Shown piece after piece: positions 1 to 5,156 of a stretch of 6,063 nucleotides of DNA. Location of the stretch: positions 1 through 6,063 of the forward strand of contig CAAENW010000294.1 of the NCBI GenBank assembly GCA_900757265.1, read 5' to 3'. This DNA comes from an uncultured Collinsella sp. (lineage in GTDB: Bacteria > Actinomycetota > Coriobacteriia > Coriobacteriales > Coriobacteriaceae). How positions within the stretch are numbered: the first letter of the stretch is position 1; each line of letters starts with the position of its first letter. A model generated the notes under the pieces. The model worked only from the letters and a program-made list of their open reading frames with translations. It ran no database searches and was not told the DNA's origin. Position numbers and translations under genes: made by a program.

Positions 1-876
1 GACGGCGGCTTTGACGCCGTCGCATGTGAGGGCGGCAACGCCAACTCGACGCCGGCTAAAGGGTGGACAGACATAACTTCACAGTGCAAGGTCTCGGTCG
101 AGGGCAATGCCTTCACCGTGCGTACCGGCGACCTCATCGCCGCGCTCGGCGGGGCCGACGCCTTCACCGCGGGCGCCCGCGTGGTCGCCGTGTACAATGC
201 GCCGTTGGGGGCCAACTGCAATCGAGGTGCCACCAAGGGCAATCCCAACGAGGTCTACCTGCGCTATCCGCGCTCTCCCCTCGCCGACCAGTCCGGCGAT
301 GCTGGATTCACCCGCACGCCGAGCGATGACGCGTGCGCCTACACCTGGGGACTCAGTCTGATCAAGCGCTCAAGCTCGGACGATAAACCGCTCGCGGGCG
401 CCAAGCTGCGCATCATCGATGACCGCGGGCGCATTCTAACGACTGACGGCTCGTGGTCGACGGATGCCGCCGCGCACGTCACCACGGGCGCGGACGGCCA
501 CGTGGAATTGACCGGTGTGGACGCGGGTGTCTACACCGTCGAAGAGGCCGCGGCTCCCAAGGGATACGCCGCCTTTGAAGGCAAACGTACGGTGACGGTT
601 ACGGCCGAGGGCCTGGACGTTAAACAGGTGACGGCCGCGAAGCCCAAGGTGACCGTGTCGGTCGAAAGCCCCCTACGGGTTGATACCGCCGATGCCGGGA
701 CGGGTTCGATTGAGCTGTCGGTGCTCAACACCCCAAGCAAAGAAGCAAGTCGAGGCTTTATGCCCTCGACGGGAGATAGAGCGTTGGTGCTGGTGGCGGC
801 TTTGGCTGCCATCGGAGTGGCGGCTATTGTTGTCGCGCTCGTCATCAAGCGGGGAGGAGGTCGCCGTGAAAAATAA
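1..876 (+). CDS. Sortase-anchored pilin subunit with SpaA/Cna-B domain, 5' end outside the window
   Basis: The frame is open from base 1 to the TAA at 874-876, giving 291 residues whose N-terminus lies outside the window; the GTG at 118 is internal. Residues about 30-120 resemble the second domain of isopeptide-forming fimbrial proteins (a GNPNEVYLRY strand, ending in YTWGLSLIK). Residues about 119-245 form a SpaA/Cna-B-like domain with candidate isopeptide partners Lys122 (LSLIK), Glu182 in the E-box YTVEEAAAPKGY, and Asn243 (SVLNTP). The C-terminus carries the sorting signal MPSTG (254-258), a hydrophobic helix (about 261-281) and a basic tail, as expected for sortase cleavage between Thr and Gly and covalent linkage to a pilus or the wall. 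Met replaces the usual Leu. Four cysteines (9, 29, 73, 112) could form disulfides. Codon third positions are strongly G/C, unlike the next gene. It is probably a minor, tip or basal subunit; which one cannot be told from the fragment. Confidence 0.88.
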   Translation, partial: DGGFDAVACEGGNANSTPAKGWTDITSQCKVSVEGNAFTVRTGDLIAALGGADAFTAGARVVAVYNAPLGANCNRGATKGNPNEVYLRYPRSPLADQSGDAGFTRTPSDDACAYTWGLSLIKRSSSDDKPLAGAKLRIIDDRGRILTTDGSWSTDAAAHVTTGADGHVELTGVDAGVYTVEEAAAPKGYAAFEGKRTVTVTAEGLDVKQVTAAKPKVTVSVESPLRVDTADAGTGSIELSVLNTPSKEASRGFMPSTGDRALVLVAALAAIGVAAIVVALVIKRGGGRREK

Positions 877-922
877 TTGTCCCCCCCCTTGCTCAATGGC
901 GTACTGCCTCCGTAGCGAGTGA
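851..922 (+). other. Strong Shine-Dalgarno with GTG mini-ORF overlapping the pilin stop codon
   Basis: GGGGAGGAGG (851-860) lies 5 nt before a GTG at 866, which opens an 18-codon frame ending in TGA at 920-922 and overlaps the last codons of the pilin. The peptide would be VKNNCPPPCSMAYCLRSE, with no signal peptide and no recognisable family. The geometry is typical of a translationally coupled downstream gene, so this may be a leader peptide, the start of a lost gene, or chance, because the G-rich stretch also encodes the basic Arg/Gly tail of the pilin. Translation is not shown. Confidence 0.2.
881..888 (+). repeat. C8 homopolymer between the two pilin genes
   Basis: Eight consecutive C residues lie 4 nt after the stop of the first pilin and inside the GTG mini-ORF. 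Runs of this length are prone to slippage in replication or transcription. Loss or gain of one C moves the mini-ORF into frames that stop at about 960 or 914, before the next pilin start, so the run would not switch that gene by fusion. It could change local RNA pairing with the GGGGAGGAGG stretch upstream. Confidence 0.5.
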
Positions 923-926
923 CGCG

Positions 927-942
927 CAGGTCTACCGACCTG
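927..942 (+). promoter_or_regulatory. Short hairpin in the leader of the second pilin
   Basis: CAGGTC (927-932) and GACCTG (937-942) form a perfect 6-bp stem around a TACC loop, followed by the palindrome ATGATCAT (943-950) and TTGGTTTTG. It could act as a weak terminator or attenuator, an mRNA-stabilising stem that sets a higher level of the downstream pilin, or a protein-binding dyad. The U-rich tract is interrupted and distant, so efficient termination is unlikely. No convincing -35/-10 pair was found between 877 and 984, which favours read-through from upstream. Confidence 0.35.
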
Positions 943-984
943 ATGATCATTGGTTTTGAAAAAGTTACTAGAGAACCCTCCAAG

Positions 985-991
985 AAAGAGG
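985..991 (+). promoter_or_regulatory. Ribosome binding site of the second pilin
   Basis: AAAGAGG sits 7 nt before the ATG at 999. It fixes that ATG as the start, in agreement with the signal peptide that follows immediately. Confidence 0.75.
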
Positions 992-998
992 ACCAAAC

Positions 999-2786
999 AT
1001 GAAGATAACCAAGAACATCGCACGCCTGGCAGTAACCGCCGGCCTCACAGCAGCGCTGAGCTTCGGCGGCGTCATGGCCCCGGTGACCATGGCGTTTGCT
1101 GAGGTTGGGTCGACGGTCCCGGCCAACAGCATCAAGATCAACCCCTCCAAGGGCAATGAAACCAACAAGTACAAGGCGTACCAGATTTTCAAGGCCAATG
1201 TTGTCGATGAAAAGGATGGCAAAGTCGTTTCGAATGTTGATTGGGCGAGTGGGAAGGCAGAGCAAGCGGTTCTCGGCTACCTTAAAACGGTGACCGGGTC
1301 CGGCATTACTGATAGCTCTACCGCACAGAATGTCGTCGATTATCTGTCCAAATGCACCTCTGGAACTGGCAGCACAACTGCTATCACGAATGACAATCTG
1401 TTTAACGGATTGGCAAAGGAGGTCGAAAAGAGCGTGGATCAGACGAAGGGATCCTTTGGCGCTGGCGATGTTTTTACGCCCACGGATGGCGAGGGCAACG
1501 TCTCGCAAGGATACTATCTCTTTGTGACCGATACGACCTCAATTGCCGGGGACGATACGAAGGATACCAGTACGGCCACCTCGCCGATTTTCGCCATTGT
1601 AGGCGCTCGAGGTGTTACGGTCGACGAGAAGACCAGCATTCCTACAGTCAGCAAGGCTGTCATGGATGACAAGGATCAATCTTGGGAAACAGGGGCCAAA
1701 GGCGACCCCAATAAGGCCGCTGACTCAGCTATGGACGATTGGGTCGATTATAAACTCGTCGGTACGGTTGCGAGTAATATCGACACCTATAGCGACTATA
1801 ACTATCTCTTCACGGACAAACTGCCCAATTCCATGACGCCCAAGTTCGTTGATGACAATGAGAATAATGTTCCGGATGTCACGGTTAAGATCGGCAACCA
1901 GACCGTTAAGAATGATGCCGAGCATGGCTACACTAAAAAGTTCTCGGATGCCAACGAGCTTACCGTTAACTTCAAGAATCTTAAGGATTGCGTTGACGTT
2001 AACGGTGCCTCCATTACCGTCAACGCTGACTCGAAGGTGACCGTCGAGTACAAGGCTAAGCTCGACTCCTCCAAGATTTTCGACAGCAATAATGCCGTTA
2101 AGGGTGAATTCGAGGGTCTCATCGGCAAAGCTCAGACTAATACGGTTAAGCTGACTTATTCTAACAATCCGCACGCTGCTGGTGTTGGCACCACGGTCAC
2201 GAACCCTGCCTATGACTACACCTACGGCATCGATGTCACCAAGGTGGGTAGCGATGAGGATGGAAATGGTAAGCATCCTGCCCTCGAAAACGTCGAGTTC
2301 ACTCTGCAGGAAGTTGTTAACGACAGCGCTCAAGAGCAATACATCGATGCTAAGGGCGTGAAGCACAGCAAAGCTGAGAATGTCACGCTCAAGACGAACC
2401 GGGATGGCGAGATTAACGTCGTGGGTCTTGATGAAGGCACCTATATCCTTAAAGAGGTTAAGCCAGCGCCTGGCTACAATAACTCCGCTTCCAAAGGTGT
2501 CACGTTTACCATTGCCCGCGGGACGCTTAAGCAGGATGGCTCCGCAGTGACTCCCGACAAGGATTCTGCCAACGTTACTGCTGCTGATGGTGTCATAAAG
2601 GCCGATTCTGCCGCCGTATCTACCGGCAAGCTCAGCTTTACCATTATCGACAAGAAGGGCTCTGGCCTCCCACTCACCGGTCTTAATGGCGTGACCTTTA
2701 CTTGGATCGCTGGTGGCGCGGTGCTGTGCATTGGCGTGGCGCATCTCATCCGTAGTCGTAAGCGCGACGACGGCTCTGAGGAGTAA
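999..2786 (+). CDS. Sortase-dependent pilin, probable major (backbone) subunit, LPLTG-anchored
   Basis: This 595-residue protein has a complete pilin layout. The signal peptide has a basic N-terminus, a hydrophobic core and a likely cut after AFA (residue 34). The N-terminal fimbrial domain (about 40-205) contains KYKAYQIF and GYYLF (171-175). The second domain starts near PTVSK (215-219) and ends in the LTYSNNP strand (385-391). The SpaA-type domain (about 405-555) has Lys415 in YGIDVTK and the E-box TYILKEVKPAPGY with Glu486. LPLTG (557-561), a hydrophobic helix and a basic/acidic tail follow. Such proteins are secreted, joined Lys-to-Thr by a class C sortase into a fibre, and used in adhesion. 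A canonical YPK pilin motif is not visible; Lys211 or Lys219 at the domain junction are candidates. The last strand reads FTIID, with Asp551 where Asn is usual. Codon use is A/T-richer than in the preceding pilin. Size and layout suggest the backbone subunit; that role is inferred. Confidence 0.92.
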   Translation: MKITKNIARLAVTAGLTAALSFGGVMAPVTMAFAEVGSTVPANSIKINPSKGNETNKYKAYQIFKANVVDEKDGKVVSNVDWASGKAEQAVLGYLKTVTGSGITDSSTAQNVVDYLSKCTSGTGSTTAITNDNLFNGLAKEVEKSVDQTKGSFGAGDVFTPTDGEGNVSQGYYLFVTDTTSIAGDDTKDTSTATSPIFAIVGARGVTVDEKTSIPTVSKAVMDDKDQSWETGAKGDPNKAADSAMDDWVDYKLVGTVASNIDTYSDYNYLFTDKLPNSMTPKFVDDNENNVPDVTVKIGNQTVKNDAEHGYTKKFSDANELTVNFKNLKDCVDVNGASITVNADSKVTVEYKAKLDSSKIFDSNNAVKGEFEGLIGKAQTNTVKLTYSNNPHAAGVGTTVTNPAYDYTYGIDVTKVGSDEDGNGKHPALENVEFTLQEVVNDSAQEQYIDAKGVKHSKAENVTLKTNRDGEINVVGLDEGTYILKEVKPAPGYNNSASKGVTFTIARGTLKQDGSAVTPDKDSANVTAADGVIKADSAAVSTGKLSFTIIDKKGSGLPLTGLNGVTFTWIAGGAVLCIGVAHLIRSRKRDDGSEE

Positions 2787-2817
2787 TCGTTCGTCTCGAC
2801 CATCGATACGAGACATG

Positions 2818-2861
2818 AAAAAGCGGGGCACCCGGTCGAATGTGATCGGGTGCCCCGCTTT
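2818..2861. terminator. Strong intrinsic terminator between convergent genes
   Basis: AAAGCGGGGCACCCG (2820-2834) pairs perfectly with CGGGTGCCCCGCTTT (2847-2861); a G-T and a T-A pair extend the stem to 17 pairs around an 8-nt loop. On the plus strand it follows the pilin stop by 31 nt and ends in TTT. On the minus strand the stem runs into TTTTT (2818-2822), so it can also stop the convergent bactofilin-like gene. It marks the end of the pilus locus. Confidence 0.85.
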
Positions 2862-2869
2862 GGTTGTGT

Positions 2870-2904
2870 ACCACCACAAAGGTGCCTGGCCCCTTTGTGG
2901 TGGT
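2870..2904. repeat. Near-perfect 35-nt palindrome, REP-like element or second terminator
   Basis: ACCACCACAAAGG (2870-2882) is mirrored by CCTTTGTGGTGGT (2892-2904). After one T/C mismatch the symmetry continues as GCC-T-GGC around T2887. It lies 6 nt past the stop codon of the minus-strand gene and 8 nt from the main terminator. On neither strand is it followed by a real T tract, so a plain terminator role is not obvious. Its compact symmetry and its place between two gene ends resemble dispersed intergenic palindromes (REP-like). That it is repeated elsewhere is not shown here. Confidence 0.6.
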
Positions 2905-2910
2905 TGGTGG

Positions 2911-4056
2911 CTAAGCGGTGGGGAGTCCCGGCGTATTAGCCGGCTGCTGCGGCTTGAGGCCGGCGTTGCGCCAGATGATTTGGATGATGTAGCCGAGTGT
3001 AAAGACGAAGGCCACGCCGCTGATGAAGTCGCCTACGAGGGGGATTGCCGTAAGCACGCCCGCGGCGATGCCGCCCACGGCTGCCATGGCGTAGCGGTTC
3101 TGGCTGTGTCCGACCATGCGCGCGATCGCGCACCCTGCAAAGGCACTCGACACCAGCGCGATGCCAATAACACCGCACATGAGGGCTCCGGCAAGCGACA
3201 GACCAGCGATAGAGATAATTAGCAGTAGGACGGCGGGGACGATAGCAATCGTGCCCAGAAGACCGCTCACCCACAGGGGCATGGGGCACTGGTGGAGCAT
3301 ACCGGCGGCGCTGGCAGTCGCACGCGGAAAGACGAGCTCGAGCAGCAGAGCGACAAAGCAGGTCGAGAGTGCCGCGGCGACGATACCGCCGATGACATCG
3401 TTAACGGTGGAAGTATCCTCGTTCTCGGTGCGGTCGATCTTGAGTGCGCCGACCTCGGCTCCCGCGGCGCGCTCGGGGTCCTCGGAGACGTGCGCGTTCA
3501 CGGTGCCGGTGATGTGGGCGTTCTTGCCCAGGATGAGCTTGTCGGCCCAAACCTCGACATCGCCATCGACGGTGCCGTCGATGGTTACCGTATCGCCCGC
3601 GAGCGCTGCCGACTTGGTGGAGCCTCGCAAGGCAACCGTCTCGCCTATCGCGTAGAAACAGTTGGCGGTGCTGTCGGAATTGAGAACGACATGCTGGCCA
3701 GCAACGGTCATGCTGCCATCAACCGTGGTCTTGGCAATGTCGATGGTGCGTGCCGCCAGACGGACGGCGCCGCCCACCGTGCAGTCGCGAATTGAGAGGG
3801 TATCGCCCGCGGCAATGATATCGCGGTCGATGGAGACATCGTCCAGTTCGAGACTCTGACCGGCCCAATACAGGTCGCCCTCGACACCGGACGGATTAGA
3901 GTCGTTGTCGGTTGCAAGTACGTTGCCTGCCGTGTCCGTGCCGGCAAATGACGCCGTGGGAAGTGCGGTGAGCGCCAGCGCGATGAGCGCGAATAGGATG
4001 GTGATGCGGCCCCACGCTTTACGGCGCTGGGTCGACGGGAATTGATTGCGGGACAT
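2911..4056 (-). CDS. Exported, membrane-anchored protein with bactofilin-like beta-helix repeats
   Basis: The ATG at 4056 was chosen because AAGGA lies 6 nt upstream and a signal peptide follows directly; it gives 381 residues. A signal peptide or N-anchor occupies residues 1-38 (RRKAWGR, a hydrophobic core, then ASFA). Residues about 58-190 are short beta repeats of the kind DGTVDGDVEVWADKLILGKN, as in the polymer-forming cytoskeletal (bactofilin/DUF583) family, which folds as a right-handed beta-helix. A linker with charged residues (about 191-217) follows. Four to five hydrophobic segments then lie at about 219-243, 261-285, 286-312, 323-340 and 343-362, and the tail is rich in Pro and Gln. 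Classical bactofilins are cytoplasmic and lack membrane helices, so this belongs to the secreted, membrane-attached variety often annotated only as polymer-forming cytoskeletal protein. The repeats probably face outside the membrane; function is unknown. It lies downstream of the TRIC-like gene with a 106-nt gap. Confidence 0.85.
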   Translation of the reverse strand: MSRNQFPSTQRRKAWGRITILFALIALALTALPTASFAGTDTAGNVLATDNDSNPSGVEGDLYWAGQSLELDDVSIDRDIIAAGDTLSIRDCTVGGAVRLAARTIDIAKTTVDGSMTVAGQHVVLNSDSTANCFYAIGETVALRGSTKSAALAGDTVTIDGTVDGDVEVWADKLILGKNAHITGTVNAHVSEDPERAAGAEVGALKIDRTENEDTSTVNDVIGGIVAAALSTCFVALLLELVFPRATASAAGMLHQCPMPLWVSGLLGTIAIVPAVLLLIISIAGLSLAGALMCGVIGIALVSSAFAGCAIARMVGHSQNRYAMAAVGGIAAGVLTAIPLVGDFISGVAFVFTLGYIIQIIWRNAGLKPQQPANTPGLPTA

Positions 4057-4062
4057 AGTGAA

Positions 4063-4067
4063 TCCTT
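4063..4067 (-). promoter_or_regulatory. Ribosome binding site that decides the start of the bactofilin-like gene
   Basis: Read on the minus strand, GAAGGAT contains AAGGA 6 nt before the ATG at 4056. The longer alternative start, a TTG at 4104, has no such site and would put 16 extra polar residues before the signal peptide. Confidence 0.75.
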
Positions 4068-4105
4068 CGTCAGATGCTCGATATGTACTTAACAGGGTAC
4101 CCAAC

Positions 4106-4159
4106 GCGCGGGCGCTCTAAAAGAACCTCTCGGTTGCATTTCGAAGGATGAGCCCGCGC
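4106..4159 (-). repeat. GC-rich inverted repeat between the two minus-strand genes
   Basis: GCGCGGGC (4106-4113) and GCCCGCGC (4152-4159) are perfect 8-bp arms separated by 38 nt. Inside lies a small AACC-GAGA-GGTT hairpin (4124-4135) which, read on the minus strand, is followed by CTTTT. Together they could be a weak terminator or processing structure after the TRIC-like gene; the right arm starts 3 nt after that gene's stop. The palindrome GGGTACCC (4095-4102) lies just beyond, upstream of the bactofilin-like gene. No clear promoter is visible in the gap. Confidence 0.3.
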
Positions 4160-4162
4160 TAC

Positions 4163-4852
4163 CTACTTTTTGCGATGCAAAAAGCGCGCGATGTCTTCTT
4201 CGGTGGGGCTTTTGATGTCAAAGCGCAGCGAGAGCCAGCGCAGACCCATGGTCACGACAACGCATACGATCAGCGCGGCGACATTGCTCATGATGCCGCT
4301 CATAACGAGACACACGTAGCTTGTCGATCCGGCGATGGCCGCGATGGCATAAAAGTTAGTGCGTTGAAAAATGCCCGGAACCACGCCCATAAAGCCGTCG
4401 CGCAGCATGCCGCCACCTACTGCGGTGAAGAAGCCCATCATGATGCAAACGACGGGCGCAAAGCCGTAGACCAGCGCCTTGTCTGCGCCGGTTGCCGCAT
4501 AGATGCCGACCGAGATGATATCGAGCAAGGGGATGAGTTTTTCGGGCTTGTCGACGATTGCCGGGAAAATGTAGATGATGGCTGCCGTGGCGATGGAAAG
4601 TGGGAGTGCCATCGGCTGGTTGAGGATGTAGACGTTGCCCACCTGCAGCGTCATGTCGCGCAAGAGACCGCCGCCCAGGCCACAGACCACGGCGAGTGCG
4701 ACCGCGCCCACCAGGTCGAGCTTATGCTCGCGCGCGACCAACACGCCCGAGATCGATGCAGCGACAACAGCGAACATCTCGAGCCAAAACGGAATGGCGA
4801 CCATAGCATCCGATGCATGTGAGGTAATGGTCATAGCGGCGACGACGGGCAA
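4163..4852 (-). CDS. TRIC-type (UPF0126/YadS-like) membrane channel protein
   Basis: The protein has 229 residues, near the usual length of this family, and is almost entirely hydrophobic. It is built of two similar halves, each ending in the signature GGGxLRD (GGGLLRD 60-66, GGGMLRD 146-152), with the pattern WLEMFAVVAASISG...KLDLVG before the first and LDIISVGIYAATGADKAL before the second. Prokaryotic TRIC proteins have seven membrane helices, form trimers and conduct monovalent cations; UPF0126 is the older name. The physiological role in bacteria is unsettled, and an ion or metabolite transport role here is inference from family. The start is TTG at 4852, supported by a ribosome binding site; the ATG at 4834 would shorten the protein by 6 residues. 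The C-terminus is charged (KSPTEEDIARFLHRKK). The gene is divergent from the DUF559-like gene and 106 nt ahead of the bactofilin-like gene on the same strand. Confidence 0.92.
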   Translation of the reverse strand: MPVVAAMTITSHASDAMVAIPFWLEMFAVVAASISGVLVAREHKLDLVGAVALAVVCGLGGGLLRDMTLQVGNVYILNQPMALPLSIATAAIIYIFPAIVDKPEKLIPLLDIISVGIYAATGADKALVYGFAPVVCIMMGFFTAVGGGMLRDGFMGVVPGIFQRTNFYAIAAIAGSTSYVCLVMSGIMSNVAALIVCVVVTMGLRWLSLRFDIKSPTEEDIARFLHRKK

Positions 4853-4859
4853 GATGGGG

Positions 4860-4865
4860 TCCTTT
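4860..4865 (-). promoter_or_regulatory. Ribosome binding site supporting a TTG start for the TRIC-like gene
   Basis: Read on the minus strand, AAAGGA lies 7 nt before TTG at 4852, the optimal distance. The nearest ATG (4834) is 25 nt away, too far for this site, so TTG is preferred. Confidence 0.7.
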
Positions 4866-4986
4866 GGATCGTGGGTTTAGACAATGCCCGTACATAGTAC
4901 ATGCTTGACGGGCGTGGCGACCCTATTGCTCGGTAAACGGTCGGGACCGGGTGGGGGCATGGCGTTGCTGGAATGCCAGGGGTCCA

Positions 4987-5051
4987 GAACATGTACGTCA
5001 CCCTCCAAAAACGACATTTTCCGACATCTTTGGAGGCTGACGTACATGTTT
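4987..5051. repeat. 65-nt imperfect inverted repeat (hairpin element)
   Basis: AACATGTACGTCA (4988-5000) pairs perfectly with TGACGTACATGTT (5038-5050). After one C/C mismatch CCTCCAAA (5002-5009) pairs with TTTGGAGG (5029-5036), leaving a 19-nt loop with the hexamer CGACAT twice (5012-5017, 5022-5027). The stem has 21 Watson-Crick pairs and an outer G-T pair. No T tract follows, and it lies between two gene starts, so a terminator is not expected. A dispersed palindromic element or MITE-like remnant, or a large regulatory site, fits better. No target-site duplication was recognised. Confidence 0.7.
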
Positions 5052-5071
5052 GGATTGAGCTCACAGCATGA

Positions 5072-5101
5072 GTGAGTTGATTTACTCACATCCGGTATAT
5101 T
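5072..5101 (+). promoter_or_regulatory. Putative promoter with operator-like dyad for the DUF559-like gene
   Basis: GTGAGT (5072-5077) and ACTCAC (5084-5089) are 6-bp inverted arms with a 6-nt spacer. TATATT (5096-5101), a five-of-six match to a -10 box, follows 6 nt later, so the dyad would cover the -35 region. No good -35 hexamer is seen at 16-18 bp (TGAGTT is the best at 17). A regulator binding the dyad is a reasonable but unproven reading. Confidence 0.35.
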
Positions 5102-5144
5102 TCCCCACTTCAACGGACATAAGAGTTGGATACCGGCTCAGAGC

Positions 5145-5150
5145 GAGAGG
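5145..5150 (+). promoter_or_regulatory. Ribosome binding site of the DUF559-like gene
   Basis: GAGAGG lies 6 nt before the ATG at 5157 and supports that start. Confidence 0.65.
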
Positions 5151-5156
5151 CCCTCA

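Larger units (their letters stand above)
4853..5156. other. Divergent intergenic region rich in dyad symmetries
   Basis: This 304-nt stretch separates the TRIC-like gene and the DUF559-like gene, which start in opposite directions. I see no credible gene in it. It holds GCCCGT/ACGGGC arms (4886-4891, 4908-4913) around a possible minus-strand -10 TACTAT (4894-4899) that has no good -35. CGGTC/GACCG (4938-4949) and CTGG/CCAG (4968-4979) are small hairpins. A long inverted repeat and an operator-like dyad are listed separately. Promoters for both genes must lie here, but none fits the consensus well. Confidence 0.55.

Noticed and set aside
118..120. GTG at 118 as the start of the first pilin
   Set aside because: The frame is open to base 1 and the pilin domain extends upstream; there is no ribosome binding site or signal peptide at 118.
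956..984. TTGAAA at 956 as a -35 box for the second pilin
   Set aside because: The bases 16-18 nt downstream (about 978-985) do not resemble a -10 box and run into the ribosome binding site.
531..1508. Minus-strand reading frame of 325 codons across both pilin genes
   Set aside because: It lies antisense to two well-supported pilins and the gap between them; the translation has no recognisable domain.
1725..2879. Minus-strand reading frame of 384 codons antisense to the second pilin
   Set aside because: It begins inside the terminator/palindrome region and mirrors the pilin codons; no domain is visible.
4057..4104. Longer TTG start (4104) for the bactofilin-like gene
   Set aside because: It has no Shine-Dalgarno and would add residues before the signal peptide, while ATG 4056 has AAGGA at 6 nt.
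4148..4822. Plus-strand reading frame of 224 codons antisense to the TRIC-like gene
   Set aside because: The translation is rich in His, Asp and Arg, as expected of the complement of a hydrophobic membrane protein; it is a shadow.
4831..5113. Small reading frames in the divergent intergenic region
   Set aside because: They are generated by the inverted repeats, have no good ribosome binding site and show no protein-like features.
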